Below, piece after piece: positions 25,646 through 34,053 of a stretch of DNA of 60,708 nucleotides. The notes beneath the pieces are model-generated. The model was not told where the DNA came from, made no database searches, and saw only the letters and a list, made by a program, of their open reading frames with translations. The DNA comes from Stomatobaculum longum (GTDB lineage Bacteria > Bacillota > Clostridia > Lachnospirales > Lachnospiraceae). The translations under genes and the position numbers were made by a program. The stretch lies in NCBI GenBank assembly GCA_905370385.1, contig CAJPKN010000001.1, positions 1 through 60,708 on the forward strand, given 5' to 3'. Position 1 is the stretch's first letter. Each line of letters starts with the position of its first letter.

Positions 25646-26794
25646 TTAGAGATAACGGGACACAATGCTGATCACGAGACCGCCCGCGATGACCGAAGCC
25701 ACCTGGCCCGCGACATTGGTGCCGGCCGCCTGCATCAGAATGATATTGCCCTTGCTCTCCTCGTTCGCGAGTTTCTGCACGACACGGGAGGACATCGGGA
25801 AGGCCGAGATGCCGCAGCCGCCGATCATCGGGTTAATGAGGGGCTTCCGCATGATGGCGAGCACCACATTGACAAGCTTCGCAAAGAGCACGCCCGCCAT
25901 GGTGTCAAAGACAAAGGCAATGAGGCCCAGGCCCAGAATCATGATGGTCTGCAGGTTTACGAACTGTTCCGCCTGCATGCTGAAGGAAATCGTGATGCCG
26001 AGGAGCAGCGTAATCAGATTGACCAGCTGATCCTGTGCGGTCTGGCTCAGCGTATTCAGCACGCCGCACTCGCGGAGGAGGTTGCCGAACATCAGAAAAC
26101 CGACCAGTGCGACCGACTGCGGGGAGATGAAACCGACAATCATGGTGACCGCAATCGGGAAGGCAATGCGCGTGGACTTCGGAATTGCCTTCGCGTTATA
26201 GCTCATGCGGATTTGCCGCTCTTTTTTCGTCGTGACCAGCTTAATCGCAAAGGGCTGGATAATCGGCACCAGCGCCATGTAGGAGTAAGCCGCGACCGCA
26301 ATCGGACCGATGTACGAAGAGTTCAGAACCTGGGATACCAGAATCGAAGTGGGGCCGTCCGCCGCACCGATAATACCGATCGAAGCCGCATCCTTTAAAT
26401 CAAAGCCGAGGAGCGTTGCCGCAAAGATGACCGCAAAAATGCCGAACTGTGCCGCCGCACCGAAGAGAAAATAGAAGGGCTGGCTTAAGAGCGGCCCAAA
26501 GTCAATCATTGCGCCGATGCCGATGAAAAGTAAGAGCGGCATCATCTCCGAGGATTCAATGCCGACCTTATACAGCCATTCGATGATACCCGCCGCGGGA
26601 ACCTTGCCCTGCACGAGCTGATCCAGAACGCCGCTCATCGGAAGGTTAACCATAATTGCGCCGAATCCCATGGGAAGTAAGAGCGAGGGCTCATACTCCT
26701 TGTTGATCGCAAGCCAGATGAGGATAATGCCGACCGCATACATGACAAGCTGCTGCCAGGTGACAGCCCGAATGCCTTCCAATAAAAATTCCAT
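25646..26794 (-). CDS. oadB: Sodium ion-translocating decarboxylase beta subunit
   Basis: 382 residues, about 10 membrane segments. Family-typical stretches include LLFIGIGAMIDFGPLL, IIGAADGPTSILVSQ (conserved Asp involved in Na+ translocation) and MIGGCGISAFPMSSRVVQ. The subunit couples decarboxylation of a biotin-bound carboxyl group to Na+ export. No alpha (carboxyltransferase) or biotin-carrier gene is nearby, so the catalytic partner must be encoded elsewhere and substrate (oxaloacetate, methylmalonyl-CoA or glutaconyl-CoA) is undetermined. The gene lies behind a ~180-nt structured leader with a terminator. Confidence 0.92.
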   Translation of the reverse strand: MEFLLEGIRAVTWQQLVMYAVGIILIWLAINKEYEPSLLLPMGFGAIMVNLPMSGVLDQLVQGKVPAAGIIEWLYKVGIESSEMMPLLLFIGIGAMIDFGPLLSQPFYFLFGAAAQFGIFAVIFAATLLGFDLKDAASIGIIGAADGPTSILVSQVLNSSYIGPIAVAAYSYMALVPIIQPFAIKLVTTKKERQIRMSYNAKAIPKSTRIAFPIAVTMIVGFISPQSVALVGFLMFGNLLRECGVLNTLSQTAQDQLVNLITLLLGITISFSMQAEQFVNLQTIMILGLGLIAFVFDTMAGVLFAKLVNVVLAIMRKPLINPMIGGCGISAFPMSSRVVQKLANEESKGNIILMQAAGTNVAGQVASVIAGGLVISIVSRYL

Positions 26795-26835
26795 CTTTTC
26801 TTCTCCTTTTTCTGTTCTCGCTGTGCCGCAGAGTC

Positions 26836-26880
26836 AAAAAAAAAGACTCTTACCACAGCTTTGTTCTGTGGTAAGAGTCT
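26836..26880 (-). terminator. Regulatory intrinsic terminator in the oadB leader
   Basis: A 15-bp perfect stem (AGACTCTTACCACAG / CTGTGGTAAGAGTCT, 7-nt loop) is followed by nine T on the minus strand. It sits between the promoter and the oadB start codon, so it must be bypassed for expression. Its first arm contains CTCTTAC, which can pair instead with GTAAGAG at the 5' end of the leader. Confidence 0.93.
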
Positions 26881-26977
26881 TGCCATCGGTCTTTTGCCTA
26901 GCCGGATTCGGACGCTCTCGCGTCGGGTATGTCGCCTCCGGTCGCTGTGCTCTGCACTGCCAGCTACTCCCTCTTAC
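26871..26977 (-). promoter_or_regulatory. Candidate metal-ion riboswitch (yybP-ykoY-like or Na+-type) controlling oadB
   Basis: The transcript should begin near 26977 with GTAAGAG-GGAGTAGC and the aptamer would close with GGCAAGA-CTCTTAC (to 26871), forming helix P1. Inside are a GTGC-AGA-GCAC hairpin, a GACGC-GAGA-GCGTC hairpin and a CCGGA/TCCGG helix. The GGAGTAGC...GCAAGA frame around P1 is what I remember from yybP-ykoY (Mn2+) riboswitches. P1 and the terminator stem are mutually exclusive, predicting a ligand-ON switch. Because the gene is a Na+ pump subunit, a Na+-sensing class is an alternative. Identification is by eye. Confidence 0.65.
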
Positions 26978-26983
26978 GGGAAT

Positions 26984-27012
26984 ATCATAAGCGCAGTGTA
27001 CTTGATTGTCAA
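26984..27012 (-). promoter_or_regulatory. Sigma-A promoter of the oadB leader
   Basis: TTGACA (27012-27007), 17-nt spacer, TATGAT (26989-26984) on the minus strand. It fixes the leader's 5' end at about 26977, immediately at the GTAAGAG arm of helix P1. Confidence 0.9.
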
Positions 27013-27025
27013 GAAAAACCGAAGT

Positions 27026-27388
27026 TTAGAGCAGAGCCCAGAGGTTTTCCGTGACCTCCATAAGAAGCTCATTGATTTCAAACAGATTTTCGTTTCCCTG
27101 TCCCGCCGCCGCGAGATGACTCGCCTCGTCGAGCAGGTCCACCGAGTCCTCCATGACCGCGAGTTCCTCTTCGGTGTGATCCGCCGCATTGAGGTAGCGC
27201 TCCGACTCCGGACACTCCTCAAACTTGTGCTCGCCGACATCCTTAATCTGCTTTAAGACCTCGCGCAACTCTTTGAGGTGTCCGATATCACAAGTCGCAC
27301 CGTTGTGTGCCGCTTCTGCGACCGCAAGCCGCTCTTCCTTTAACTCCAGAAGGAATCTCCGTAAACCGTCTTTTTCTCTTCTGTGCAT
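27026..27388 (-). CDS. Hypothetical helical acidic protein
   Basis: 120 residues from ATG 27388 (AGGAGGAA 3 nt upstream of CAT-ATG). It is predicted almost wholly alpha-helical and Glu/Leu-rich, with no signal peptide or membrane helix. Segments such as LKELREVLKQIKDVGEHKFEE and ENLFEINELLMEVTENLW suggest amphipathic helices. It lies immediately upstream of the oadB promoter on the same strand. No family is recognised. Confidence 0.6.
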   Translation of the reverse strand: MHRREKDGLRRFLLELKEERLAVAEAAHNGATCDIGHLKELREVLKQIKDVGEHKFEECPESERYLNAADHTEEELAVMEDSVDLLDEASHLAAAGQGNENLFEINELLMEVTENLWALL

Positions 27389-27512
27389 ATGCTTCCTCCT
27401 GCCAGACTCTATCGTCAATCCCGCACTGCGGGAGGGTTCCACTGCGCGCGCGACACTTATGTTTTTCTTATTTAACTTTATACCATCATAATACTCAAAG
27501 AAAGGGGCTTTT

Positions 27513-28187
27513 TCAAGGGGCTATTTTGAACGCGGGCTCCCAGTGAAAGCTAAGTCTCTTCCGGGTCTTTGGATGTGTAAAGCCAAGCGTGGTCGCCGCA
27601 AGGCAGAGGCCGCTGTAAGAAAAGAGACTCTCCTGCTCCGGGAAGCTCACGCCGTACTTCAAATCTCCGAGTATCGGCAGATTTCGGGAGGCAAACTGCA
27701 GGCGTATCTGGTGGCGCCGCCCGGTCAGAAGTTCGGCCTCCACCTCCGTGACCTGCTTCCCTCCGATAAACCTGCTGCGAAGCACACGGTAATTAAGCCT
27801 TGCTTCCTTGGCGCCCGCCGTTCCCTTCGGTACGACGCGACTTATATTTTCCTTCTTATCCTGCAAAATCCAGTCCGTAAAGCTTCCGCTCTTTTCCGCC
27901 GGCTTACCGAGTATCAGCGCGCGGTAGCGCTTCTCCGTCTTCTGTGCCTGCAACTCTTTCGAGAGCGCGGCTGCTGCCGCAGGGGTCTTCCCGAAGAGCA
28001 TGAGCCCTGCGACAGGCTTATCGAGGCGGCGTATAAGCCCCACATAGGGCTGCCCCTTTCCCGCCCCCGCAAGATGCTTTCGCACCAGATTCACCATATC
28101 GGGCGCCAAGCCGCGCGCCTCTTCGCTCTCCACGCCGGCGGGCTTTACCGCGACCAGCACTTCGGCATCCTCATAGATGATTTCCAT
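27513..28187 (-). CDS. RluA-family pseudouridine synthase
   Basis: 224 residues. The catalytic motif RLDKPVAGLMLF carries the nucleophilic Asp of the RluA family (RLDxxTSGLxxF). Further motifs are the LLTGRRHQIRLQFA segment and GDLKYG. No S4 domain is present, as in RluA/TruC-type enzymes. The RNA target (23S rRNA or tRNA) cannot be assigned. The start overlaps the end of the upstream GIY-YIG gene by 17 nt; it ends a run of coupled genes from the HAD phosphatase through cysE. Confidence 0.88.
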   Translation of the reverse strand: MEIIYEDAEVLVAVKPAGVESEEARGLAPDMVNLVRKHLAGAGKGQPYVGLIRRLDKPVAGLMLFGKTPAAAAALSKELQAQKTEKRYRALILGKPAEKSGSFTDWILQDKKENISRVVPKGTAGAKEARLNYRVLRSRFIGGKQVTEVEAELLTGRRHQIRLQFASRNLPILGDLKYGVSFPEQESLFSYSGLCLAATTLGFTHPKTRKRLSFHWEPAFKIAP

Positions 28188-28509
28188 CTTCTCCTCCCGT
28201 AACGAGATTACAAGGCTCTGTGAGCAACGCTTCCTTGGCGGCGCGACTCAACTTCTTGATTGCTGCCTCACGCCGCAAAGCCTCTCCCTTGCTCGAAAAG
28301 CGCTCCAGATAAACCAGGGTCAGCGGTCCCCGCGCCCTGGTATACTTCGCGCCCTTACCGCTTCGGTGCGCGGCCAGACGCCGCGCCATATCCACGGTGT
28401 AACCGCAGTAATAACTCCCGTCACCGCAAAGGAGGAGGTAGACATAAGCTGTCTCCTCCCCCTCCGCAGCGCTCACGGCGCCCTCAGGCACCTCGCTTTT
28501 CGCTCTCAT
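28171..28509 (-). CDS. GIY-YIG domain protein (UPF0213/YhbQ-like)
   Basis: 112 residues from ATG 28509. The GIY-YIG core is [17 protein letters not shown] with downstream Arg in [18 protein letters not shown] and the [18 protein letters not shown] helix of YhbQ proteins. These are small nuclease-fold proteins of poorly defined role, perhaps in DNA damage response. The first 26 nt overlap the end of cysE and the last 17 nt overlap the RluA-like gene, so translation is tightly coupled in this operon. A GGAG is present 8 nt before the start. Confidence 0.8.
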   Translation of the reverse strand: MRAKSEVPEGAVSAAEGEETAYVYLLLCGDGSYYCGYTVDMARRLAAHRSGKGAKYTRARGPLTLVYLERFSSKGEALRREAAIKKLSRAAKEALLTEPCNLVTGGEDGNHL

Positions 28510-29146
28510 CTCTGTTCTCCGCAAGTTCCCGCTGCAGTTCGTCCACCTGCTTTTGCAGGGTGTCCACCTTCTCCTGCAGTTCTCCGAGATCCGCGCTGTA
28601 GGCATGCGGCTGTTTTTTGACAGACTTACCGCCCACGCGCACCGGACGGGCCGGAATACCGGCCGCCGTGGAATCCGCCTGCAAGGGCTTTAAGAGCACG
28701 GCATTCGCCGCGATCTTGCAGTTGTCGCCCACCTCAAAGGAGCCCAGTATCTTTGCGCCCGCGCCTATGGTCACATTGTTTCCTATGGTCGGGTGGCGCT
28801 TGCCCTTCTTGGTTCCCACACCGCCCAGGGTCACCCCCTGATAAATGGTGCAGTTATCGCCGACCTCCGCCGTCTCGCCGATCACGACGCCGGTTCCGTG
28901 GTCAATCAAGATGCCCTTTCCGAGCTTTGCCCCCGGGTGAATTTCGATCAGCGTCATGAAGCGCGACAGCTGGGAAATGAAGCGCGCAATGAAATAGTGC
29001 TTGCGCTTCCAGAACCAATGCGCAATGCGGTATGCAATCAGCGCATGCACGCCCTGGTACAGAAACAGTACCTCAATAAAACTGCGTGCGGCCGGGTCTC
29101 TCTCTTGGGTTGCGCGGACATCCGCAATGATATCGCGAAGCAGCAT
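28484..29146 (-). CDS. cysE: Serine O-acetyltransferase
   Basis: 220 residues. Forms O-acetylserine from serine and acetyl-CoA for cysteine synthesis. Left-handed beta-helix hexapeptide repeats run through [30 protein letters not shown] with the active-site His in DHGTG, then YQGVTLGG and [14 protein letters not shown]. The short N-terminal helical domain is the Gram-positive EpsC/CysE type. The last ~35 residues form a heptad-rich coiled coil ([19 protein letters not shown]) longer than usual. The gene is 3 nt downstream of the HAD phosphatase gene. Confidence 0.93.
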   Translation of the reverse strand: MLLRDIIADVRATQERDPAARSFIEVLFLYQGVHALIAYRIAHWFWKRKHYFIARFISQLSRFMTLIEIHPGAKLGKGILIDHGTGVVIGETAEVGDNCTIYQGVTLGGVGTKKGKRHPTIGNNVTIGAGAKILGSFEVGDNCKIAANAVLLKPLQADSTAAGIPARPVRVGGKSVKKQPHAYSADLGELQEKVDTLQKQVDELQRELAENRDESEKRGA

Positions 29147-29149
29147 AGA

Positions 29150-29962
29150 TTACCTCTCCAATACCTGAAGTGCACGGAGCGCTTTGACAACGCCGTCTGC
29201 ACCGACCTTGTCCGTAATATAACTCGCGTACGCTTCCAATTCTCTGTCGTGTTCGCCCATCGCGATGCGATGCGCGGCCTTACTCTGAAACATTGTGAGA
29301 TCATTCACGCTGTCGCCGAAGACGTAGCAATCCTCCGGCGCAATCGAAAAGCGCTCCATCAGAAGATTCACCGCTTTTCCCTTGCTAAAGCCCTTCGGCA
29401 CAAACTCATAGAAGCCTCTGCCGCGCGCTATGCCCTCAAAGTCCGGCGTCTCGCGGATCAGCGGTTCGATGCGAGGGTCTTTCTTTCCGCCGGGCACAGT
29501 CTGCACACAGAACTTGTCAAAGAGAAAAGATCTGTCCTCGAGTGCATTGACCTCTGTCTCCGCAAAACCGCTCACATACTTGAGCAGCTTTTCCATGAGC
29601 GCCTCGTTTTCAAATGGTCGGTCGGAGAAATAGATTGCCTCCTGCGCCTCCAGAATTGCGTCCAGCTTAAGTTCCCGCAGCAGTTCGCGGAGTTCGATTC
29701 CGCGCTCATGGGAAATTCGCTGTTCCAGAAGCACATTGCCGTCCGCAATGATCTCGGTCCCGCAGCCGCAAACGGCGCAGGAAATGCCAAAACGCTCCAT
29801 CTCATACTCAAGGAGACAGAGCGTCCGCCCGGAATTCAAATATACAAGATGTCCCGCCTCGCGCAGCGACCGAATTGCAGTCACCGCGCTCTGCGGGATC
29901 TCCTTGCTCTTGTCATCGACCAAAGTTCCGTCGACATCGAAGAAAAATAATTTTTGATTCAT
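29150..29962 (-). CDS. Cof-type HAD-IIB phosphatase
   Basis: 270 residues. HAD motif I FFFDVDGTLVDD at the N-terminus, motif II LNSGRT, motif III Lys in FSKGKAVNLLMERF, motif IV VFGDSVNDLTMF. Cof-type phosphatases act on sugar phosphates, flavin or PLP precursors; the substrate is unknown here. It is the first gene of a tightly packed unit with cysE, the GIY-YIG gene and the RluA-like gene, and follows the PPIase lipoprotein gene by 8 nt, so the transcript may begin further upstream. Confidence 0.9.
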   Translation of the reverse strand: MNQKLFFFDVDGTLVDDKSKEIPQSAVTAIRSLREAGHLVYLNSGRTLCLLEYEMERFGISCAVCGCGTEIIADGNVLLEQRISHERGIELRELLRELKLDAILEAQEAIYFSDRPFENEALMEKLLKYVSGFAETEVNALEDRSFLFDKFCVQTVPGGKKDPRIEPLIRETPDFEGIARGRGFYEFVPKGFSKGKAVNLLMERFSIAPEDCYVFGDSVNDLTMFQSKAAHRIAMGEHDRELEAYASYITDKVGADGVVKALRALQVLER

Positions 29963-29970
29963 GCAATCAC

Positions 29971-31197
29971 TTACGGCTGTGCGGGGCTTTCCTCGGCTGC
30001 GCTGCTCTCGGCACCTGCCTCCGCCGCAGCACTCTCCTCACCGGACGCCGCTGCCGCCTCGGCACCTGCCTCTTCCGACGCGCTCGTCTCGGTCTCACTC
30101 GCCTGCACCTTGTTCGCCTTGTCGAGGATGAAGTTTGCGACCTGAAGTTCTCTCGCCTGCAGATCCACCTGCTCCTGGCCGAGAATCGAGACCAGCATAT
30201 CCTTCGAATAGCCGTAGCTGTCCTCAAGCGCCTTGTAAGCCGCATCGTCTAACTTGAGCTTTTCCTTCTTCGCAACCTCATCGACCATGAGCTTAACCTT
30301 CGCGACATTCTCGCCCGCCTCCAGCATCTGCTGGTCGTAGCTCTCCTGCGTCATAGAAGTCATCTGCAGGTAGCTCTCAAGCGTGAGACCGTACTGCGAG
30401 AGCTGCTTGTTCATGCGCTCCTTCTGTACCGCCGCCTCATAAGCCTTCGCCTCCTCGTTGACTTCGAAGGTCGAAGCGCTCATCACTGCGTCAAGTGCTG
30501 CGGTGAGTTCCTGGTTGCGCTCGTTCTTCTCCTTCTGCGCAAGAAGCTGGCTCTTAATCTCCGCACGGTATGCGTCGACCGTGGTCTGTGCGTTGTTCGT
30601 GGTCTTTGCAACCCACTCATCCGTCAATTCGGGCTGCGACTTCTCCTGAACCGAGTTCACCGTGACATCGAAGGTGACCGACTGGCCCGCGAGTTCCGCG
30701 GCGTGATACTCCGCCGGGAAGGTAAGGTTCAAGGTTCTCTTCTCGCCCTTCGTTGCGCCGATCAGGCCCTCTTCGAAGCCGTCGATAAAGCTGTGGCTGC
30801 CGAGTTCCAGATTCTGGCCCTGTGCCGTGCCGCCGTCAAACGCAACGCCGTCCTTCTTGCCCTCGTAGTCAATGTTGAGAACATCGCCCTCCGCCGCCGG
30901 ACGATCCACCTCGGTGAGATTCTGGCTGTTCTCGAGCATGTTCTGAATGTAGCTCTCGACCTCTTCGTCGCTCACGCTGACTTCATGGGTCGTGATTTCA
31001 ACTCCCTCGTACTTGCCGAGTTTTACGCTTCCGTAGCTCTTCGGCTCCTTCGGAAGATTGGAATCCGCAGATCCGGCTACCGTGCTCTCGCTCGCGTCGC
31101 TCGCAGTCTTTGCCTCCTTCTTGCCGCAAGCGGCGAAGGAAAGTGCCATTGCTGCAAGGCCGGTCATCAGCAGCAGCTTTTTCGGTGAAAATCTCAT
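29971..31197 (-). CDS. Extracellular trigger-factor-like FKBP peptidyl-prolyl isomerase lipoprotein
   Basis: 408 residues; lipobox SFAAC, lipidated Cys about residue 24. After a short linker comes a trigger-factor N-terminal-like strand (YEGVEITTHEVSVSDEEVE) and an FKBP-type domain (EGDVLNIDYEGKKDGVAF, FIDGFEEGLIGATKGEK, FPAEYHAAELAGQ). A long helical C-terminal chaperone region follows (~205-360), then an Ala/Glu/Ser-rich low-complexity tail. Residue order matches cytosolic trigger factor, but with export and lipid anchoring and without the ribosome-docking domain, so a secreted folding catalyst analogous to PrsA is inferred. AAAGGAGTT precedes the ATG. Confidence 0.85.
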   Translation of the reverse strand: MRFSPKKLLLMTGLAAMALSFAACGKKEAKTASDASESTVAGSADSNLPKEPKSYGSVKLGKYEGVEITTHEVSVSDEEVESYIQNMLENSQNLTEVDRPAAEGDVLNIDYEGKKDGVAFDGGTAQGQNLELGSHSFIDGFEEGLIGATKGEKRTLNLTFPAEYHAAELAGQSVTFDVTVNSVQEKSQPELTDEWVAKTTNNAQTTVDAYRAEIKSQLLAQKEKNERNQELTAALDAVMSASTFEVNEEAKAYEAAVQKERMNKQLSQYGLTLESYLQMTSMTQESYDQQMLEAGENVAKVKLMVDEVAKKEKLKLDDAAYKALEDSYGYSKDMLVSILGQEQVDLQARELQVANFILDKANKVQASETETSASEEAGAEAAAASGEESAAAEAGAESSAAEESPAQP

Positions 31198-31240
31198 TCT
31201 TATAACTCCTTTGTCTGTTTCTTTCCCCGCAGGGCCACGT

Positions 31241-32647
31241 TTACACTTCCGGGTAAAAGGCCTTAAACGCGAGGTACATATTGTAAATATCCAACTTGCT
31301 CGTCACCTCAAAGGGCGAGTGCATCGAGAGCACCGCGACACCGAGGTCCACGACATCGACATTGAGACGCGCCACATCGCCCGCAATCGTGCCGCCGCCG
31401 CCGAGGTCCAGCTTACCGAGCTCTCCGATTTGCCAGTATACCCCGTTCGCATCCATGATATCAATCACTTTTGCCATGAATTCCGCGCTCGCATCGCTGG
31501 CGCCGAACTTACCGCCGGAACCCGTGTACTTCGTGAGCACCACACCGCGGTTTAAGTAGCTCGAGTTCTTCGCCTCAAACGCATCCGCAAAGGTCGGATC
31601 GTAAGCGCCGTTCACATCCGCCGAGAGGCAAGCCGAATGCGCGAGCACATCCTTCAGATCCACACCCTCCGCCTGTGCGAGGTAGCCGATGTAATCATAG
31701 AGGAAGTTCGACTCGGAACCGGTGTTGCCGTTCGATCCGATTTCTTCCTTATCGGTGAGAATCGTGACCGTCGTGTACTCCGGATTCTTGGTCGCAAGCT
31801 GCGCCATGAGCGCCGCATACGCGCAGACTCTGTCATCCTGGCCGTAGCCGCCGACCAGCGAGCGGTCAAGGCCGATGTCGCGCGGCTTTGCAGCCGGCAC
31901 AAACTCGATTTCCGCTCTCGCGAAATCGCGCTCGGTAATGCCGTACTTCTCATTCAGATGGCGGAGCACTTCCAGGCGGAACGGCTCTTTCACATCATCG
32001 TCCGGGTAGGGCGTCGTGCCGAGCACAACGTTGAGCTCCTCGCCGCGAAGGCCCTCGGAGAGCGGTCTCTGCATCTGCTGCTTCGAGAGGTGAATCAGGA
32101 GGTCGGTGATGTAAAGCACCGGATCGCTCGGATCCTCACCGATCGTGATTTCGACCGTGGTGCCGTCCTTCTTCACGACAACGCCGTGCATTGCGAGCGG
32201 CATGCTGCCCCACTGGTATTTCTTGATGCCGCCGTAGTAGTGGGTCTTAAAGAGTGCAATGTCATTCGACTCATAGAGCGGATTCGGTCTTAAGTCGATG
32301 CGCGGGGAGTCGATGTGCGCGCCGTTGATGCGCACGCCGTCCGCCAAAGATCTGGTGCCGAACACCGTGATTGCCATTGCCTTGCCGCGGTTGGTCGAGA
32401 AAACCTTGTCGCCCGCCTTGTATTTCTTCTTGGAATCGAAACGCTCATAGCCGGCCTCTAAGAACATCTTCTCCGCGAATTTCACGCATTCGCGCTCTGT
32501 CTTACAAGACCCGAGAAACTCCATATAGCCTTTTGCAAACTCATGCGCCTTCTCTCGCTGCTCCGGCGCCTTCTTTGCGATGTTCGGATACTCCCAGCAG
32601 AGTTCCTTCTCCAACTGCTTGCCCTTGCTCAGTTCCTTGTCTGCCAT
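31241..32647 (-). CDS. M18-family aspartyl aminopeptidase
   Basis: 468 residues. Metal ligands of M18 dinuclear zinc aminopeptidases are visible in order: GAHIDSPR (His), GGYGQDDR (bridging Asp), TDKEEIGS (catalytic Glu and ligand), SADVNGAYDP (Asp) and the C-terminal SMHSPFEV (His). No signal peptide, so cytosolic peptide turnover with preference for N-terminal acidic residues is expected. Starts with GGAAAGGAG upstream. Lies 43 nt upstream of the trigger-factor-like gene on the same strand. Confidence 0.93.
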   Translation of the reverse strand: MADKELSKGKQLEKELCWEYPNIAKKAPEQREKAHEFAKGYMEFLGSCKTERECVKFAEKMFLEAGYERFDSKKKYKAGDKVFSTNRGKAMAITVFGTRSLADGVRINGAHIDSPRIDLRPNPLYESNDIALFKTHYYGGIKKYQWGSMPLAMHGVVVKKDGTTVEITIGEDPSDPVLYITDLLIHLSKQQMQRPLSEGLRGEELNVVLGTTPYPDDDVKEPFRLEVLRHLNEKYGITERDFARAEIEFVPAAKPRDIGLDRSLVGGYGQDDRVCAYAALMAQLATKNPEYTTVTILTDKEEIGSNGNTGSESNFLYDYIGYLAQAEGVDLKDVLAHSACLSADVNGAYDPTFADAFEAKNSSYLNRGVVLTKYTGSGGKFGASDASAEFMAKVIDIMDANGVYWQIGELGKLDLGGGGTIAGDVARLNVDVVDLGVAVLSMHSPFEVTSKLDIYNMYLAFKAFYPEV

Positions 32648-32682
32648 TTCGTGCTCCTTTCCGTTTCTTTGTTTATGATATG

Positions 32683-32710
32683 AAAAACCGACAGCATAAG
32701 CTGGCGGTTT
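32683..32710 (-). terminator. Rho-independent terminator of the S1-domain gene
   Basis: Stem AAACCGACAGC / GCTGGCGGTTT (one mismatch, ATAA loop) with TTTTT on the minus strand, 26 nt past the stop codon. Confidence 0.8.
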
Positions 32711-32736
32711 CTCATTTCGAAATAGGATACTATGAC

Positions 32737-33450
32737 TTAAAGCTTGATGTTCTTCAGAAGATCACCGAGGTTCGTCGTCGCACGAGTCTTCTCCTCGTAC
32801 TTAAAGCCTCCGGTCTCCTCCAAGGTGTTGTTTCTGCCGGTGAAATGATCGTCCGGCTCCTCGAGTGCGCGCATGGAAAGCGAAATCTTGCCGTCGCCGA
32901 TCTTGATGATCTTAACCTTGACCTCCTGGCCCTCCTTGAGGACATCCGCCGGCGTCTTGACTCTCTTTCTCGAAATCTGCGAGACGTGCAAAAGGCCCGT
33001 TGCGCCGTTCAGATCGATGAATGCGCCGTAGTCCTTCAGGGACTCGACCTTACCGTCGACCACGTCACCGACCTTGAGCTCTGAGAGGCGCGCTGCCTTC
33101 TCCTTTTCCTTCTCCTCCTGCTCAATCGCGCGGTGAGAAAGAACCAGACGCTTCTTCTCCGCATCCGCCGTGATGACAATCACGTCGATGTGCTTGTTCT
33201 GGAAGTCCTCGAGCTTCTCAACATAGCTCGAGGAAAGCTGGCTTGCCGGAATGAATGCGCGCGTATCCTCAAGATACGCGATGCAACCGCCCTTCACCAC
33301 CTCGATAATCTTGACGTTGAACTGCTCCTTGCTCTCCACAAGGCTCTGAAGGTGCTCCCACTTGCCGCCGTCCTCGTTCTCAACCTTCTTTGCGGTCTTA
33401 AACGACTCGTTGATTTCCTGCTCGAAATCCTTCATGCTCTCTTCTGCCAC
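32737..33450 (-). CDS. Two-S1-domain RNA-binding protein (ribosomal protein S1 homologue)
   Basis: 237 residues from a GTG start at 33450, chosen because GGGGGAGG lies 7 nt upstream; the ATG at 33477 would overlap that ribosome-binding site. Two S1 OB-folds: the first (EQFNVKIIEVVKGGCIAYLEDTRAFIPASQ, residues ~42-110) and the second (VGDVVDGKVESLKDYGAF, GLLHVSQIS, residues ~130-205), separated by a charged Glu/Lys helix. Short S1-like proteins of this kind occur in Firmicutes and bind mRNA or ribosomes; precise role unknown. Monocistronic, divergent from perR. Confidence 0.85.
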   Translation of the reverse strand: MAEESMKDFEQEINESFKTAKKVENEDGGKWEHLQSLVESKEQFNVKIIEVVKGGCIAYLEDTRAFIPASQLSSSYVEKLEDFQNKHIDVIVITADAEKKRLVLSHRAIEQEEKEKEKAARLSELKVGDVVDGKVESLKDYGAFIDLNGATGLLHVSQISRKRVKTPADVLKEGQEVKVKIIKIGDGKISLSMRALEEPDDHFTGRNNTLEETGGFKYEEKTRATTNLGDLLKNIKL

Positions 33451-33554
33451 TTTGTTACCTCCCCCGAATCCAGCCAAAAGGCCGTTATTTGCAATGAGTA
33501 TAGCACATTATTCACCGCTCCGAAAGGTCTGATTATATTTGTCTTAATTTCCTC

Positions 33555-33599
33555 TTGACATTGCATACAAAACAGCTATACTAATAACAGTTCTTATTA
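33555..33599 (+). promoter_or_regulatory. perR promoter and candidate PerR box
   Basis: TTGACA (33555-33560), 16 nt, TATACT (33577-33582). Overlapping and downstream is an AT-rich inverted repeat TAATAA-N6-TTATTA (33582-33599) at the transcription start, resembling a Per box and suggesting autoregulation. Confidence 0.75.
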
Positions 33600-33614
33600 T
33601 TGTTGGAGGCATAT

Positions 33615-34043
33615 ATGAAAATACGGAAGCACAGTCGACAGCGGGATGCCATCCTGAAGAATCTGTCCTCCCGTCTGGATCACCCGACGGCGGATATGAT
33701 TTATCGGGATCTCCGAGAGGAGTACCCCCGCATCAGCCTCGGCACCGTCTACCGCAATCTGAACCTGCTCGCAGAACTGGGGCAGATTCGAAAGATTCAC
33801 TGCGAAGGCGGCACAGAGCATTACGACTATGACACCTCCGACCACTGTCACTTTGTCTGCAAGCACTGCGGCGGTGTGGTCGATCTCCCCTTGGAGACCG
33901 ATCACCAGCTGAATGCGCTCGCGGCAGAGACGGGAATCGGGTCTGTCGAGTGCCATGCCCTCGTGTTTTACGGTATTTGCAGCAGCTGTCAGGCGGCTGC
34001 AAAGGGGACGGTCTCCCGGGGACGAGTAGCCGCGCCTCTCTGA
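33615..34043 (+). CDS. perR: Peroxide-responsive repressor, Fur family
   Basis: 142 residues from ATG 33615 (TTGGAGG upstream). N-terminal winged helix with HPTADMIYRDLREEYPRIS and LGTVYRNLNLL. The metal-sensing region YDTSDHCHFVCKHCG closely follows the B. subtilis PerR pattern (Asp and His regulatory-site ligands), and CKHC plus CSSC form the structural zinc site. Detects H2O2 through metal-catalysed oxidation and derepresses oxidative defence genes. It is followed by an attenuator-like terminator and the reverse rubrerythrin gene. Confidence 0.9.
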   Translation: MKIRKHSRQRDAILKNLSSRLDHPTADMIYRDLREEYPRISLGTVYRNLNLLAELGQIRKIHCEGGTEHYDYDTSDHCHFVCKHCGGVVDLPLETDHQLNALAAETGIGSVECHALVFYGICSSCQAAAKGTVSRGRVAAPL

Positions 34044-34053
34044 GGACGCGCCG

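Noticed and set aside
28793..29950. 385-codon plus-strand frame opposite cysE and the HAD gene
   Set aside because: Spans two well-supported minus-strand genes and has no recognisable domain or start signal.
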